Source: Jeotgalibacillus alimentarius
GTDB lineage: Bacteria > Bacillota > Bacilli > Bacillales > Jeotgalibacillaceae
Reading direction: 5' to 3'
Assembly (NCBI RefSeq): GCF_000829445.1
Contig: NZ_JXRQ01000016.1
Location: 1-64,000 of the forward strand
DNA length: 64,000 nucleotides
Every line of letters begins with the position of its first letter. Within the stretch, counting starts at the first letter, position 1. This document shows, one piece after another, positions 29,435-39,795 of this stretch. The position numbers were made by a program, and so were the translations under genes. The notes beneath the pieces were generated by a model that had not been told where the DNA came from, made no database searches, and saw only the letters and a program-made list of their open reading frames with translations.

Positions 29435-30874
29435 CTATTTCCTCCTCTGGAGTCCCTCATAAAGGCTGTAATATTCCTCAGCTGATTTAGCCCAGCTGTA
29501 ATCGCCTGACATTGCGTTTTTCTGAAGAAGTGGCCATACTTCCTTATTACTATAATGCGATAGCGCACGTTCAACTGTATGTTTCATATCATGTGCATTA
29601 TAAGCGCTGAAAGTGAATCCATTTCCTGTATGTTCCGTTTCATGCCATGAATGGACAGTATCGTTCAGTCCGCCTGTTTCCCGTGCAATCGGAATGGTCC
29701 CGTACTGCAGTGAAATCAGCTGGCTGAGTCCGCACGGTTCAAACATTGAAGGCATTAAGAAGAAATCAGCTCCTGCATAGATGCGGTGCGCGAGCGCTTC
29801 GCTGAATCCGATATAGACGCCGGTTTTCTCAGGATAGGCACCTGCTAAATAGTTAAAATAGCTTTCAAATTCAGGATCGCCGCTTCCGAGTACAATCAGC
29901 TGCATATTTTGTTCATTTAATAACTCATGCATCACTCTTTTTACGAGAGAGAGCCCTTTTTGCTCTGTCAGCCTGGTTACCATGGCAACAACCGGAATAT
30001 GGTCAGAGACAGGCAGATTGAATTCTTTTTGCAGCGCAGCTTTGTTTTTCTTCTTATCTTTAAGCGTTTTAAATGAATACGTTTTTTCAATATACGTATC
30101 TTTTTCAGGATGATAGGCATCTGTATCAATTCCATTCAAAATCCCGCTCAGTTTAAAGGATTGGTCTCGCAGCAGCCCATCAAGCTTTTCACCGAAGAAC
30201 GGTGTCTGAATTTCATCTTTATAAGTAGGGCTTACAGTTGTCAGCGCATTGGCACTCAACAGGGCACCCTTCATAAAGCTGACAGCCCCGTAGAATTCCA
30301 GTTCGCCTGAAGTAAAGTAGCGGTGATCAAGGTTCAGCAGGTCACCCAACACACTCTCAGGAAAGAGCCCCTGAAATTGAAGATTATGAATCGTAAAGAC
30401 CGTTTTAATATTTTTATAAAATGGATAAGTTCTGTACTGGCGGTCGAGAAGGAAAGGGACCATCCCTGTATGCCAGTCATGCGCATGGATCACATCAGGC
30501 TTAAATGGAATGAGCGGCAGCGCATCAAGCGCGGCTCTGCTGAAAAAGGCGAAGCGCTCTCCATCATCAAAATCCCCATACAGTGCATTTCTTTTAAAAT
30601 AATATTCGTTATCGAGCAGATAGTAAGTCACACCGTCATGCTTTAGCGTTTCAATTCCGCAGTACTGTCTTCTCCAGCCGACATTGACGTAAAATGTTTT
30701 AATTTTTTTGGCTTTAAAAAGAAGCTCTTCTGAGATCGTTGAGTACTTCGGCAGCATTACCCGGACATCTGCACCGAGTTTGATTAACTCTTTAGGAAGA
30801 GCCCCGGCGACATCGCCGAGGCCTCCTGATTTTGCAAATGGCGCACATTCAGAAACTGTAAACAATACCTTCAT
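29435..30874 (-). CDS. glgA: Glycogen synthase (ADP-glucose)
   Basis: GT5 glycosyltransferase that extends alpha-1,4-glucan from ADP-glucose. The 479-aa protein has the ADP-glucose-binding KSGGLGDVAG at residues 15-24, HAHDWHTG, and a C-terminal E-x7-E region in MPSMFEPCGLSQL. It overlaps glgD by 4 bases. Confidence 0.96.
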   Translation of the reverse strand: MKVLFTVSECAPFAKSGGLGDVAGALPKELIKLGADVRVMLPKYSTISEELLFKAKKIKTFYVNVGWRRQYCGIETLKHDGVTYYLLDNEYYFKRNALYGDFDDGERFAFFSRAALDALPLIPFKPDVIHAHDWHTGMVPFLLDRQYRTYPFYKNIKTVFTIHNLQFQGLFPESVLGDLLNLDHRYFTSGELEFYGAVSFMKGALLSANALTTVSPTYKDEIQTPFFGEKLDGLLRDQSFKLSGILNGIDTDAYHPEKDTYIEKTYSFKTLKDKKKNKAALQKEFNLPVSDHIPVVAMVTRLTEQKGLSLVKRVMHELLNEQNMQLIVLGSGDPEFESYFNYLAGAYPEKTGVYIGFSEALAHRIYAGADFFLMPSMFEPCGLSQLISLQYGTIPIARETGGLNDTVHSWHETEHTGNGFTFSAYNAHDMKHTVERALSHYSNKEVWPLLQKNAMSGDYSWAKSAEEYYSLYEGLQRRK

Positions 30875-31899
30875 GATTTCACCATTGCTGCTTCACGTAC
30901 GCTTCCTTTACGTAGTACAAGCGGCTGTTCAGCAGTTCCTTTTAATGAAGTGCCGTCAAGCACTCTTACGTCTTTATCGAGGATGACATATTCCAGTGAA
31001 CAGTCATTTCCGATATGCGATTTCTGCATCACGACGCAATTTTTAACCTTTGAGCCTTTACCGATTTTAGCTGCTCTTGATACAATGCTATTTTCAACGC
31101 TTCCACGGATATCAGCGCCATTAGCAATCATGGAATTACTGACTTGTGCAGTAGAACTGTATTTTGTAGGCGGCTCATCTTTTACTTTTGTATAAATCGG
31201 GCGGTCCTGAGTGAACAGACGGCTCCAGACATCGTGACGCAACAGGTCCATTGAATGGTTAAGATAAGCAGGGATTGAATCAATAATGGCTGTATAATCC
31301 TTATGATCATAGGCACCGATTTTGAAGTTGTGAAGCGGCTGTTTCACAACATCAGATACGCTAATGAACTGTGAACTGCGTCTGCCTTCGATCAGTTCGA
31401 TCAGCAGTGCTTTACTGATCACGTAGATCTCAAGAGACTTTCCATTATGCTGAACCTCAGTAATATCATAGTCATGGATTAAATGTTCTGCCAGTGCTTC
31501 TTCAAAATCAATATTCGCAATTACATAGCTGCTTGCAATGACGACATAATCCTGATGACTGCGTTTGAAAAATTCAATGTGCTGCTCAAGTCTTGAAAAT
31601 GATCCGATACTTGTCGTTTCATTTGGCTCAAAGTTAGGAGGGAAGAAGAAGAGACCGTCTCTTTTACGGTCAAGATCCCAATTCTTTCCTGAACCGATAT
31701 GGTCCATCAGTGAACGGTACTGATGCTTTGGAAAAATGGCTACACTGTCCACTCCTGAGTTCACCATGTTAGATAGTACAAAATCAATAAAACGGTATCG
31801 TCCTGCAAAAGGAATGGAAGCAACAGAGCGGTTCAATGTCAGATCCTGAAGTCCTCCCATTACTGTGGCTGCATCAATGACTCCTAATAAACGGCTCAT
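30871..31899 (-). CDS. glgD: GlgD, regulatory subunit of ADP-glucose pyrophosphorylase
   Basis: The 342-aa GlgC homologue of Firmicutes. It has a nucleotidyltransferase fold plus a C-terminal left-handed beta-helix ([20 protein letters not shown]). The GGxGxRL signature of GlgC is replaced by [11 protein letters not shown], so it is probably non-catalytic and modulates GlgC, as shown for other GlgCD pairs. Overlaps glgC and glgA by 4 bases. Confidence 0.94.
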   Translation of the reverse strand: MSRLLGVIDAATVMGGLQDLTLNRSVASIPFAGRYRFIDFVLSNMVNSGVDSVAIFPKHQYRSLMDHIGSGKNWDLDRKRDGLFFFPPNFEPNETTSIGSFSRLEQHIEFFKRSHQDYVVIASSYVIANIDFEEALAEHLIHDYDITEVQHNGKSLEIYVISKALLIELIEGRRSSQFISVSDVVKQPLHNFKIGAYDHKDYTAIIDSIPAYLNHSMDLLRHDVWSRLFTQDRPIYTKVKDEPPTKYSSTAQVSNSMIANGADIRGSVENSIVSRAAKIGKGSKVKNCVVMQKSHIGNDCSLEYVILDKDVRVLDGTSLKGTAEQPLVLRKGSVREAAMVKS

Positions 31900-33053
31900 G
31901 CTGTCACATCCTTTCTCAATTTCTCAACTAATTCTTTCGTGACAAGGATGATTTCCTCGTTTCCGTCTTCCGGTGTAATCGTGACACCATCAGGAACCGT
32001 GATATCACCTGGAACGATGGCTTTCGTAATGGTTACATTTTTCCCAATCACTGCGTCAGGCATAACGACTGATTCATGTACAGAAGCACCTGCCCCGATG
32101 GAGACGCCCTGGAAAATGACTGAGCGTGAGACTTTCCCTTCAATCACACATCCTTCATTAATGAGAGAATCCGTCACTTCAGATGAAGCGGCAAGATACT
32201 GAGGCGGCTGATTCGGGTTTCTTGAATAGATTCTCCATGAGTGCTCGAACAGGTTCAGACCCGGGTTTTCTTCAAGTAGATCCATATTCGCTTCCCACAG
32301 GCTTTTAACTGTTCCAACGTCTTTCCAGTAGCCTTCAAACGGATATGCCATCAGACGTTTACCTTCATTCAGGAATAACGGAATGATATCCTTCCCGAAG
32401 TCATGAGAGGACTCTTCATTCAGGTTGTCCTGATCAAGGTATTTCTGCAGTGATTTCCAGTTGAAGATATAGATTCCCATTGAAGCCAGATTGTTCTTTG
32501 GCTCAGCAGGCTTTTCATCAAACTCCAGAATTTCAAGGTCCTCATTTGTGTTCATGATGCCAAATCGGCTGGCTTCATCCCAAGGAACTTCAATGACAGA
32601 AATCGTTGCTTCAGCTTCATTCTGGATATGATAATCAAGCATCTCTGAATAATCCATTTTATAAATGTGATCTCCTGAAAGTACGAGCACATATTCAGGA
32701 TCATATTGTTCAATATAGTTCAGATTCTGATAGATCGCGTTGGCAGTTCCACTGTACCATTTAACACCGCTTGCTTCTGTGTAAGGAGGGAGAACGGTTA
32801 CCCCGCCATTACGGCGGTCAAGATCCCATGCGCTGCCGATGCCGATATATGAATTCAGCACGAGCGGCTGATACTGCGTCAGCACTCCGACCGTATTAAT
32901 TCCTGAATTCGTGCAGTTACTAAGCGTGAAATCGATAATACGGTATTTACCGCCAAACGGCACAGCCGGTTTGGCAATCTTCGTTGTCAGGGAATGAAGG
33001 CGGCTTCCTTGTCCTCCTGCTAATAACATTGCTACACATTTCTTCTTTACCAT
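31896..33053 (-). CDS. glgC: Glucose-1-phosphate adenylyltransferase
   Basis: Makes ADP-glucose from ATP and glucose-1-phosphate. The 385-aa protein has the signature [13 protein letters not shown], the substrate loop [24 protein letters not shown], and a C-terminal hexapeptide beta-helix. Works with GlgD, encoded immediately downstream with a 4-base overlap. Confidence 0.96.
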   Translation of the reverse strand: MVKKKCVAMLLAGGQGSRLHSLTTKIAKPAVPFGGKYRIIDFTLSNCTNSGINTVGVLTQYQPLVLNSYIGIGSAWDLDRRNGGVTVLPPYTEASGVKWYSGTANAIYQNLNYIEQYDPEYVLVLSGDHIYKMDYSEMLDYHIQNEAEATISVIEVPWDEASRFGIMNTNEDLEILEFDEKPAEPKNNLASMGIYIFNWKSLQKYLDQDNLNEESSHDFGKDIIPLFLNEGKRLMAYPFEGYWKDVGTVKSLWEANMDLLEENPGLNLFEHSWRIYSRNPNQPPQYLAASSEVTDSLINEGCVIEGKVSRSVIFQGVSIGAGASVHESVVMPDAVIGKNVTITKAIVPGDITVPDGVTITPEDGNEEIILVTKELVEKLRKDVTA

Positions 33054-33069
33054 AATGCCACGCTCCTCT

Positions 33070-34935
33070 TTATTTTTTTGCCGGCTTCCAGATTGTTACG
33101 CCAAAAGGTGGAATCTTTACAGTGAGAGACTGTTTTCTATTATGAAGAGGCTTTTCTACAGTTGTTGCTGACTGATTTAACAGGTTTGTACCACCAAACT
33201 GCTGAAGATCACTTGAAAATACTTCTTCCCATTTACCTTCAAAAGGTGCACCAAGCTCAAAGTGATCGTAGGTGACATTTGTAAAATTACAGATAACCAT
33301 TAATGTGTCGCTTTTTCGTTTCCCTTTTCTGATAAAGGAATAGATACTTTGTTCGGCATTGTCTGCATCAATCCATTCAAACCCTTGAGGATCGTGATCA
33401 AACTCATGTAGTGCTTTATGATTTGTATAAAAGTCCATCAACTCTTTTGAGAAATGATCGGCCTGATGATGTGAATCATAATCTTTCAGGAACCAATCAA
33501 GCCCCTGGACATATTTCCATTCGTCGAACTGTGCGAATTCACCGCCCATGAACAACAGCTTTTTCCCTGGATGAGTGATCAGATAACTGAGAAGTAATCG
33601 CCACTGCGCGAATTTCTCCCAATATTCCCCAGGCATCTTGTGAAGAAGAGACCTTTTCCCATGTACCACTTCATCATGTGAAAGCGGGAGAATATAATTC
33701 TCTGAATATGCATACACAAGTGAAAAAGTGAGCTTGTGATGATGATGTCTCCGTTCAAATGGATGGTATTCCATATAATCAAGCACATCGTTCATCCATC
33801 CCATGTTCCATTTATAATTAAAACCAAGACCGCCTTCGTGCACAGGCTTTGTGACACCCGGCCAGTCTGTGGAATCCTCTGCCATCATGAGAAAACGCGG
33901 ATTTTCCTTAAAGACTGCTTTATTTAACTCCTGAAGAAACTCCGTGGCATAAGGGTTAGCTGTCTCAGGTTCACTGTTGGCCCAATAAATAATATTAGCC
34001 ACAGCATCGACTCTTAACCCATCAATTCTATAAAAATGCATCCAGTAAAGCGCATTTGAAATTAAAAAGCTCCTGACTTCGCCTTTCGCCAGGTTAAAAT
34101 TTGCTGTTCCCCATTCGTGATTTTCGCGGTCGTTGAAGGAATCATATTCATATAAAGGTTCTCCATCAAACATATATAAGCCATGCGAATCCTTGCAAAA
34201 ATGCCCGGGTACCCAATCCATCAAAACGCCTATGTCCTCCTGATGACAGCGGTCAATCAGGTACATCAGGTCATGAGGTGTACCAAAACGGCTGGTAGGG
34301 GAGAAGTATCCTGTACCCTGATATCCCCACGAGGCATCAAGGGGATGTTCTGTTAAGGGAAGTAACTCAATATGAGTGAATCCATGTTCTTTTACATATG
34401 GAATTAATTCATCAGCGTACTCTCTATAAGTAAAGTAAGATCCATCTTCTTTTTGTTTCCAGGAGTTCAGGTGCAACTCATATATTGAGAGTGGCCTCTC
34501 ATAGATGGGTCTGCGCTTTCTGACGCGCTGCCGGTATAACTGATCACCCCATTTATATCCTGAGAGGTCGTAAACGACTGAAGCTGTCTGAGGTCTCAAT
34601 TCAGAATGAAAAGCATAAGGATCAGATTTCAGAACCAGGTCACCGGAAGCAGTTGTAATCGCGTATTTATACATTTCCCCTGTCAGGTCCCGGTCTATTG
34701 TACATGTCCAGATTCCTTCCTGATTTACACGTGTCATTTCATATTTTCCTGTCTCCCAGTTAGTGAAGCTGCCGGTTACAGATACAGCCTGTGCATGGGG
34801 AGCCCACACAGTAAATCGTGTACCCGTTACTTTCTTTTTCTGCTTTTCCAGATGTGCGCCGAAAGTATGATGAGCGTTATAAAGGGTTCCTTCATGGAAG
34901 AGGTGAATATCAAAATCACTGATTGTTTGATCCAT
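33070..34935 (-). CDS. glgB: 1,4-alpha-glucan branching enzyme
   Basis: GH13 enzyme that forms alpha-1,6 branches. About 621 aa: an N-terminal CBM48 (about 20-110; [20 protein letters not shown]), a catalytic barrel with nucleophile Asp near 309 in [11 protein letters not shown], acid Glu near 351 in MMAEDSTDW, and [12 protein letters not shown], then an all-beta C domain. I prefer ATG 34935 ([10 protein letters not shown]): aaagg lies 9 bases upstream of it but abuts the ATG at 34944. First gene of the operon; a candidate cre lies about 100 bases upstream. Confidence 0.96.
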   Translation of the reverse strand: MDQTISDFDIHLFHEGTLYNAHHTFGAHLEKQKKKVTGTRFTVWAPHAQAVSVTGSFTNWETGKYEMTRVNQEGIWTCTIDRDLTGEMYKYAITTASGDLVLKSDPYAFHSELRPQTASVVYDLSGYKWGDQLYRQRVRKRRPIYERPLSIYELHLNSWKQKEDGSYFTYREYADELIPYVKEHGFTHIELLPLTEHPLDASWGYQGTGYFSPTSRFGTPHDLMYLIDRCHQEDIGVLMDWVPGHFCKDSHGLYMFDGEPLYEYDSFNDRENHEWGTANFNLAKGEVRSFLISNALYWMHFYRIDGLRVDAVANIIYWANSEPETANPYATEFLQELNKAVFKENPRFLMMAEDSTDWPGVTKPVHEGGLGFNYKWNMGWMNDVLDYMEYHPFERRHHHHKLTFSLVYAYSENYILPLSHDEVVHGKRSLLHKMPGEYWEKFAQWRLLLSYLITHPGKKLLFMGGEFAQFDEWKYVQGLDWFLKDYDSHHQADHFSKELMDFYTNHKALHEFDHDPQGFEWIDADNAEQSIYSFIRKGKRKSDTLMVICNFTNVTYDHFELGAPFEGKWEEVFSSDLQQFGGTNLLNQSATTVEKPLHNRKQSLTVKIPPFGVTIWKPAKK

Positions 34936-35036
34936 GTGCGCCATCCTTTCTATATTCGTGTCTATACAATTTCAACATTAACACAATAAAGTCCTTGTGG
35001 AATCTGAATTTTCGATAAAATTTTTGAAAATTCTGA

Positions 35037-35050
35037 AGTAAGCGTTTGCA
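35037..35050 (-). promoter_or_regulatory. Candidate CcpA site (cre) upstream of glgB
   Basis: Read on the minus strand, TGCAAACGCTTACT matches 13 of 14 positions of TGNAANCGNWWNCA. It lies about 100 bases upstream of the glgB start. The rest of the 34936-35327 gap is AT-rich with only the putP terminator at 35287-35321. Confidence 0.55.
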
Positions 35051-35286
35051 TTTGCATATCTTTGTTAAAGACGGATGGCTGACTTTATGAGATGAAAGAA
35101 AGTCAGTCAAAGCTTTAGATTGTGATCATCTGTAATCAAAAAACATCTTGCTTAAGTGAAGCTCAACAACGAAGTGTGATATGTAAACAGTGTACAAAAT
35201 TAACAGCCAGTGGAACGATATTGGTCAATAATGAAATTTTCCCCAATCAAATGCAGTTGAAACAATTCTGCAGAAATTCTCTGTAA

Positions 35287-35321
35287 TAAAAAAAGGCTGG
35301 TCCGAAGACCAGCCTTTTTAA
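35287..35321 (-). terminator. Intrinsic terminator after opuE
   Basis: aaaaggctggtc / gaccagcctttt with a cgaa-type loop; the A run on the plus strand is the T run for the minus-strand gene. It also works on the plus strand. Confidence 0.88.
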
Positions 35322-35327
35322 TCAAAC

Positions 35328-36830
35328 TTATTTATTAGATTCTACTTCATGTACCTTTTCAAACTTATCGAAGCCTTCACGAACAGGTTCGCGAGAGTTA
35401 GATGAGATCAAGCTGACAACTACGATTGCAATTGTACTCAGAATAAATCCTGGGATCATTTCATATAGCCATCCACTTAGTCCTAGCACGTATACCCAAA
35501 GGATAACTGTAATCGCACCAGTAAGCATACCGGCAAGAGCGCCCCAGCGAGTCATACGCTTCCAGTAAAGAGAAAGCAGGATTGCGGGACCAAATGCAGA
35601 ACCGAATCCAGCCCATGCATTACTTACGATATCAAGAATCGTGCTGTCAGAATCGAGTGACAGGATAATCGCGATTAATGCTACTAATAGCACTGAGATA
35701 CGTCCAACAAGAACAAGCTCTTTATCAGAAGCACTGCGCTTCAGGAACGTATTGTAGAAATCCTCTGTCAGCGCACTTGAAGTTACAAGCAGCTGAGAAG
35801 ATACTGTACTCATAATTGCAGCAAGGATTGCCGCAAGTAAGAAACCTGAAATTAACGGGTGGAACAATACTTGTGAGAAGAACACAAAGATTGTTTCGGG
35901 GTTAGCAAGCTCTCCACCAGTGCTTTCAATATACGCAACACCAGTTAAACCAGTGAATAGTGCACCGATAATTGCAACGATCATCCAAGTCATACCGATA
36001 CGGCGTGCACTTTTAAGAGATTTTACATCACGGATCGCCATAAAACGAACGATAATGTGCGGTTGACCGAAGTAACCAAGCCCCCAGGCCATTAATCCGA
36101 TAAAGCCTAAGAAAGTTGTACCTTCAAAGAAAGAAGTTAGCTGTGGGTCGATTCCGTTTAGTGTATCAAACGTAGGTCCGACTCCTCCAAGTTCCATAAA
36201 CGCAACAATTGGCACAAGAATAAGTGCTACAAACATGATGACACCCTGTACAAAGTCAGTAATACTAACTGCCAGGAAACCACCGAATAGTGTATAAGCA
36301 AGTACAACACCTGCTGTTACAAATAGACCAACTGTGTAATCCATTCCAAATGCACTTTCAAATAATACTCCACCAGAAACCATACCTGAAGATGTATAAA
36401 CAGTGAAGAAAATAATGATGACAATTGCGGATACGAAACGCAAAATCTTTGTATCATCTACAAAGCGATTCTCAAAAAAGTCAGGGATTGTAATTGAATC
36501 GTTTGCCACTTCCGTATAAGTTCTTAAACGAGGTGCTACAAAAAGATAATTTAAATATGCCCCAATGGATAAACCAACCGCAATCCACATGCCCGAGAGT
36601 CCGGATACATAGATCGAGCCTGGTAGACCAAGCAGCATCCACCCACTCATGTCAGATGCGCCGGCTGATAATGCTGTTACACCTGGTCCGAGTGTTCTGC
36701 CACCCAGCATGTACTCTGATAAGTTACCGGTCGATTTTCTATAAGCATAATAGCCAATCGCCAGCATACCGATGAAATATAATGCGAGAGATATATAAAC
36801 CTCAAAGCCAATCTCTACAGCTTCCACCAA
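35328..36830 (-). CDS. opuE: Sodium/proline symporter
   Basis: A 500-aa SSS-family transporter with about 13 hydrophobic helices. Seen are GGRTLGPGVTALSAGASDMSGW near residues 43-65, the Na+ site region, and GFLLAAILAAIMSTVSSQLLV. The family takes up proline with sodium, for osmoprotection (OpuE) or nutrition (PutP). Synteny with gatCAB and ligA favours OpuE. The 396-base gap upstream (36831-37226) holds its promoter, but I could not identify a clear sigma-A or sigma-B consensus. Confidence 0.92.
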   Translation of the reverse strand: MVEAVEIGFEVYISLALYFIGMLAIGYYAYRKSTGNLSEYMLGGRTLGPGVTALSAGASDMSGWMLLGLPGSIYVSGLSGMWIAVGLSIGAYLNYLFVAPRLRTYTEVANDSITIPDFFENRFVDDTKILRFVSAIVIIIFFTVYTSSGMVSGGVLFESAFGMDYTVGLFVTAGVVLAYTLFGGFLAVSITDFVQGVIMFVALILVPIVAFMELGGVGPTFDTLNGIDPQLTSFFEGTTFLGFIGLMAWGLGYFGQPHIIVRFMAIRDVKSLKSARRIGMTWMIVAIIGALFTGLTGVAYIESTGGELANPETIFVFFSQVLFHPLISGFLLAAILAAIMSTVSSQLLVTSSALTEDFYNTFLKRSASDKELVLVGRISVLLVALIAIILSLDSDSTILDIVSNAWAGFGSAFGPAILLSLYWKRMTRWGALAGMLTGAITVILWVYVLGLSGWLYEMIPGFILSTIAIVVVSLISSNSREPVREGFDKFEKVHEVESNK

Positions 36831-37226
36831 ATCTCCTCCTTGTAAAATGAATTTTTTGTGTCAAATGTTGCATGACGCTTACAGTTGACTAACCTAACAA
36901 AAATTTTACGACTGTTCAAGTGATATAAACTGCATCATATCAGCATAAAACGTCGTCACCCTATTAAGCACAAGGGTTAGGGGATGATTTCAAAAACATT
37001 AAAGTAAAATAATTCTGAAAATTAAATCATACTTTATTTTAATCTGTAACTTGAAAATTTGGCAAGTAAAATCCCCTGAATCGTTGATACATAAACGTTA
37101 AAGAATGGAATAATCATCCTGTAAAGGAAATGTAATATGTAAAAGAATGTGAATAGATACACAAATAGATGATTTGAAAAGCATAATTTTGTACAATAGA
37201 ATCATGATAAACGAAAGGGTGAGAGT
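36831..37226. other. Divergent intergenic region opuE / yueI-like gene
   Basis: AT-rich. On the plus strand a good promoter lies at 37174-37202: TTGAAA, 17-base spacer, TAGAAT, just upstream of the YueI-like gene. The opuE side shows gacgcttacag and ttgacac-like words but no complete promoter I can defend. Confidence 0.6.
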
Positions 37227-37652
37227 ATGGCACAGGGTAAGAGTGTTGACGATTATATTCAGGAAGGAATATATGGTGCCAGAGAAACTTTGCCGGATGA
37301 AAGAAGGATGTTTTTAACTTCGATCAGAGAACGGATCGAATTTGCGCTCCTCCAAAATCAGGTGCGTGAATCTGATGTGTACCCGGAGATAGAGCAGGCA
37401 CTGAAGAAACACCGCGATCTGAAAATGTTTTTAAACGGAAATATGAACTACAGATTCTTATCAAAATATATTCAGCTCGCTGACCGTTACAAAGCTTCCT
37501 ATCAGGTGGTAACGAATAAAGAACACAACTCTGAATATGGACTCGTATTAGCGCATGCAGAAGCAGTGGATAAAGAAAAAATTACACTGCCTAAAAGACA
37601 TGCAGATAACGGGGCAGCCCCGTCATTCTGGGACCGGTTATTCCGCTCTTAA
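37227..37652 (+). CDS. yueI: YueI family protein (DUF1694)
   Basis: A 141-aa soluble protein of the DUF1694 family. The N-terminal VDDYIQEGIYGARETLPDER and FLTSIRERIEFALLQNQVRE are the family hallmark. Function is unknown; the fold is related to ribosomal L7Ae-like domains in some members (family knowledge, not seen here). aaagggtgag precedes ATG 37227. Transcribed alone. Confidence 0.82.
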   Translation: MAQGKSVDDYIQEGIYGARETLPDERRMFLTSIRERIEFALLQNQVRESDVYPEIEQALKKHRDLKMFLNGNMNYRFLSKYIQLADRYKASYQVVTNKEHNSEYGLVLAHAEAVDKEKITLPKRHADNGAAPSFWDRLFRS

Positions 37653-37734
37653 CCGCTTTCTTCTATTTTAATATGGGCGGGATGAACAGTTTAAGAAAAA
37701 AATGTGTTTGTTATTTAAATTAAAGGCTATGTTA

Positions 37735-37923
37735 ATCCTGTTTTTGTTTTTGCACAGCTGGTGATTGGAGCGGAAGGGGGACGACTCCAGCAGGAGAAGC
37801 GTGACAGGTGAGACCCCGCAAGCGCCCCGCGCTGAGGAGGGCCGATTGAACCGGAGCCAAAAGACGGCTCATGCGGAAAGCGTTCCCCCTGGAGCGGAAA
37901 TCATTAGCCAACCTTATCAGAGC
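37735..37923. repeat. MITE-like palindromic element upstream of gatC
   Basis: Same family as 21092-21270: ggctatgttaa at the left end, cagagc at the right, gggggacgactccagcagg and gcgttccccctggagcgg arms. The centre carries an extra module (gattgaaccggagccaaaag, then cggctcatgcgg). Flanks taaattaaa (37726-37734) and taaatttaaa (37924-37933) are a near-identical direct repeat differing by one T. Confidence 0.75.
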
Positions 37924-37929
37924 TAAATT

Positions 37930-37977
37930 TAAAAGGCAGGGGATTCAGGTAAAGTTGCCTGAACTCCTGCCTTTTTG
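37930..37977. terminator. Large hairpin terminator overlapping the gatC promoter
   Basis: aaaggcagg...ttcagg pairs with cctgaa...cctgccttt, followed by TTTTT. Flanking A-rich sequence makes it bidirectional. Confidence 0.75.
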
Positions 37978-37984
37978 GTATGAT
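37955..37984 (+). promoter_or_regulatory. gatCAB promoter
   Basis: -35 TTGCCT (37955-37960), 18-base spacer, extended -10 TGGTATGAT (TATGAT 37979-37984). The -35 lies inside the terminator hairpin. Confidence 0.6.
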
Positions 37985-38028
37985 AAACAGTATTGTGAGT
38001 GTTCGAACATACACGGAGGTGAGTCACA

Positions 38029-38319
38029 ATGACGAAAATTACAAAAGATGAAGTAAAACACGTAGCTCATTTAGCAAGACTGAATATTGACGAACAGGAA
38101 GCTGAAAAGTTTGCTGAGCAGCTTGGCTCAATCATTACATTCGCTGAACAGCTGAATGAACTCGACACAGAGAATGTTGAACCGACAACGCATGTTCTTG
38201 ATATGAAAAATATTTTACGCGACGATAAGCCGGTTGACGGTCTGCCGCGTGAACAAGTACTGAAAAACGCACCGGATCACCAGGATGGACAGGTGAAGGT
38301 GCCGACGATTCTAGAGTAG
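38029..38319 (+). CDS. gatC: Asp/Glu-tRNA amidotransferase subunit C
   Basis: The 96-aa small subunit of GatCAB, which converts Glu-tRNAGln and Asp-tRNAAsn to the amides. It has [19 protein letters not shown] and the C-terminal [10 protein letters not shown]-like segment ([16 protein letters not shown]). GatC stabilises GatA. acggaggtgag precedes the ATG. Confidence 0.95.
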   Translation: MTKITKDEVKHVAHLARLNIDEQEAEKFAEQLGSIITFAEQLNELDTENVEPTTHVLDMKNILRDDKPVDGLPREQVLKNAPDHQDGQVKVPTILE

Positions 38320-38331
38320 GAGGGCAAAAAG

Positions 38332-39783
38332 ATGTCTTTATTCGATCACAAACTGGCGGATCTGCATGATCTTTTACATAAAAAAGAGATTACAATTGCT
38401 GATCTTGTCCGTGAATCATATAAACGTATTGAAGAAGTCGATGGTAAGGTACAAGCCTTTCTGACACTTGATGAAGAGCGTGCGCTTGCGCGTGCAGAAG
38501 AGCTTCAGCAAAAGCTTGGCAGCGACGAAGGTCTTCTATTTGGTATGCCAATCGGTGTGAAAGATAACATCGTTACAAAAGAACTCCGCACAACAGCTGC
38601 AAGTAAAATCCTTGGCAATTTTGATCCGATCTATAATGCAACAGTTGCAGATAAACTGCACTCAGCTGATGCCATTACAATCGGTAAGCTGAACATGGAT
38701 GAATTCGCGATGGGATCTTCAACTGAGAACTCACATTTTGCAAAAACGAAAAATCCCTGGAATCTTGAAACTGTACCAGGTGGCTCTTCAGGTGGATCTG
38801 CTGCAGCGGTTGCAGCCGGGGAAGTACCATTCTCACTTGGTTCAGATACAGGTGGATCAATCCGTCAGCCTGCGTCATTCTGTGGTGTAGTCGGATTAAA
38901 ACCGACTTATGGCCGCGTATCACGCTTTGGACTGATTGCATTCGCATCTTCACTGGATCAGATTGGACCAATCACAACAAACGTTGAAGATAATGCTTAT
39001 CTGCTTGAAGCAATCGCAGGACTTGATCCAAACGATTCCACTTCAGCTAATGTGAACGTTCCAAACTACCGCAGCGCACTGACAGGTGATATTAAAGGCC
39101 TGAAGGTTGCTGTGCCAAAAGAATACCTTGGTGACGGTGTAAGTGAAGAAGTACGTCAGTCAGTCCGCGAAGCGCTTAAAGTGCTTGAAGGACTTGGTGC
39201 GACAATTGATGAAGTATCACTGCCGCATTCAAAATATGGTGTAGCAACATATTACCTGCTTTCTTCATCTGAAGCATCAGCGAACCTCGCACGCTTTGAC
39301 GGCATCCGTTACGGTTACCGCGCTGACAACGCTGAAAACCTGATTGACCTTTATAAGAAAACACGTGCTGAAGGCTTCGGTGATGAAGTCAAGCGCCGTA
39401 TCATGCTTGGCACATATGCACTAAGCTCAGGTTACTACGATGCATACTACAAAAAGGCGCAAAAAGTCCGTACATTGATTAAGCAGGACTTTGAAAAAGT
39501 GTTTGAGGACTATGACGTAATCGTTGGTCCTACTACGCCAACACCTGCCTTTAAGATTGGTGAGCAGATTGATGACCCGCTTACAATGTATGCAAATGAT
39601 ATCCTGACGATCCCAGTGAACCTTGCAGGCGTACCGGGTATCTCAGTACCTGCAGGCCTTTCAGAAATCGGTCTGCCGCTTGGTCTGCAGATTATCGGAA
39701 AGCACTTTGATGAAAGCACAGTTTACCGTGTTGCCCACGCTTATGAGCAGGCAGCAAATCATAATATGAAGCCGGAACTGTAG
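38332..39783 (+). CDS. gatA: Asp/Glu-tRNA amidotransferase subunit A
   Basis: The 483-aa amidase-signature subunit that hydrolyses glutamine. The Ser-cisSer-Lys triad sits in [10 protein letters not shown] (Lys near 79) and [27 protein letters not shown]. The length is normal. 12 bases after gatC. Confidence 0.97.
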   Translation: MSLFDHKLADLHDLLHKKEITIADLVRESYKRIEEVDGKVQAFLTLDEERALARAEELQQKLGSDEGLLFGMPIGVKDNIVTKELRTTAASKILGNFDPIYNATVADKLHSADAITIGKLNMDEFAMGSSTENSHFAKTKNPWNLETVPGGSSGGSAAAVAAGEVPFSLGSDTGGSIRQPASFCGVVGLKPTYGRVSRFGLIAFASSLDQIGPITTNVEDNAYLLEAIAGLDPNDSTSANVNVPNYRSALTGDIKGLKVAVPKEYLGDGVSEEVRQSVREALKVLEGLGATIDEVSLPHSKYGVATYYLLSSSEASANLARFDGIRYGYRADNAENLIDLYKKTRAEGFGDEVKRRIMLGTYALSSGYYDAYYKKAQKVRTLIKQDFEKVFEDYDVIVGPTTPTPAFKIGEQIDDPLTMYANDILTIPVNLAGVPGISVPAGLSEIGLPLGLQIIGKHFDESTVYRVAHAYEQAANHNMKPEL

Positions 39784-39795
39784 GAGGGAGAAGAC

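Noticed and set aside
37999-38012. tgttcgaaca palindrome before gatC as a LexA or PurR site
   Set aside because: LexA boxes need four bases between GAAC and GTTC, and PurR boxes need A/T-rich flanks and a second box; neither fits.
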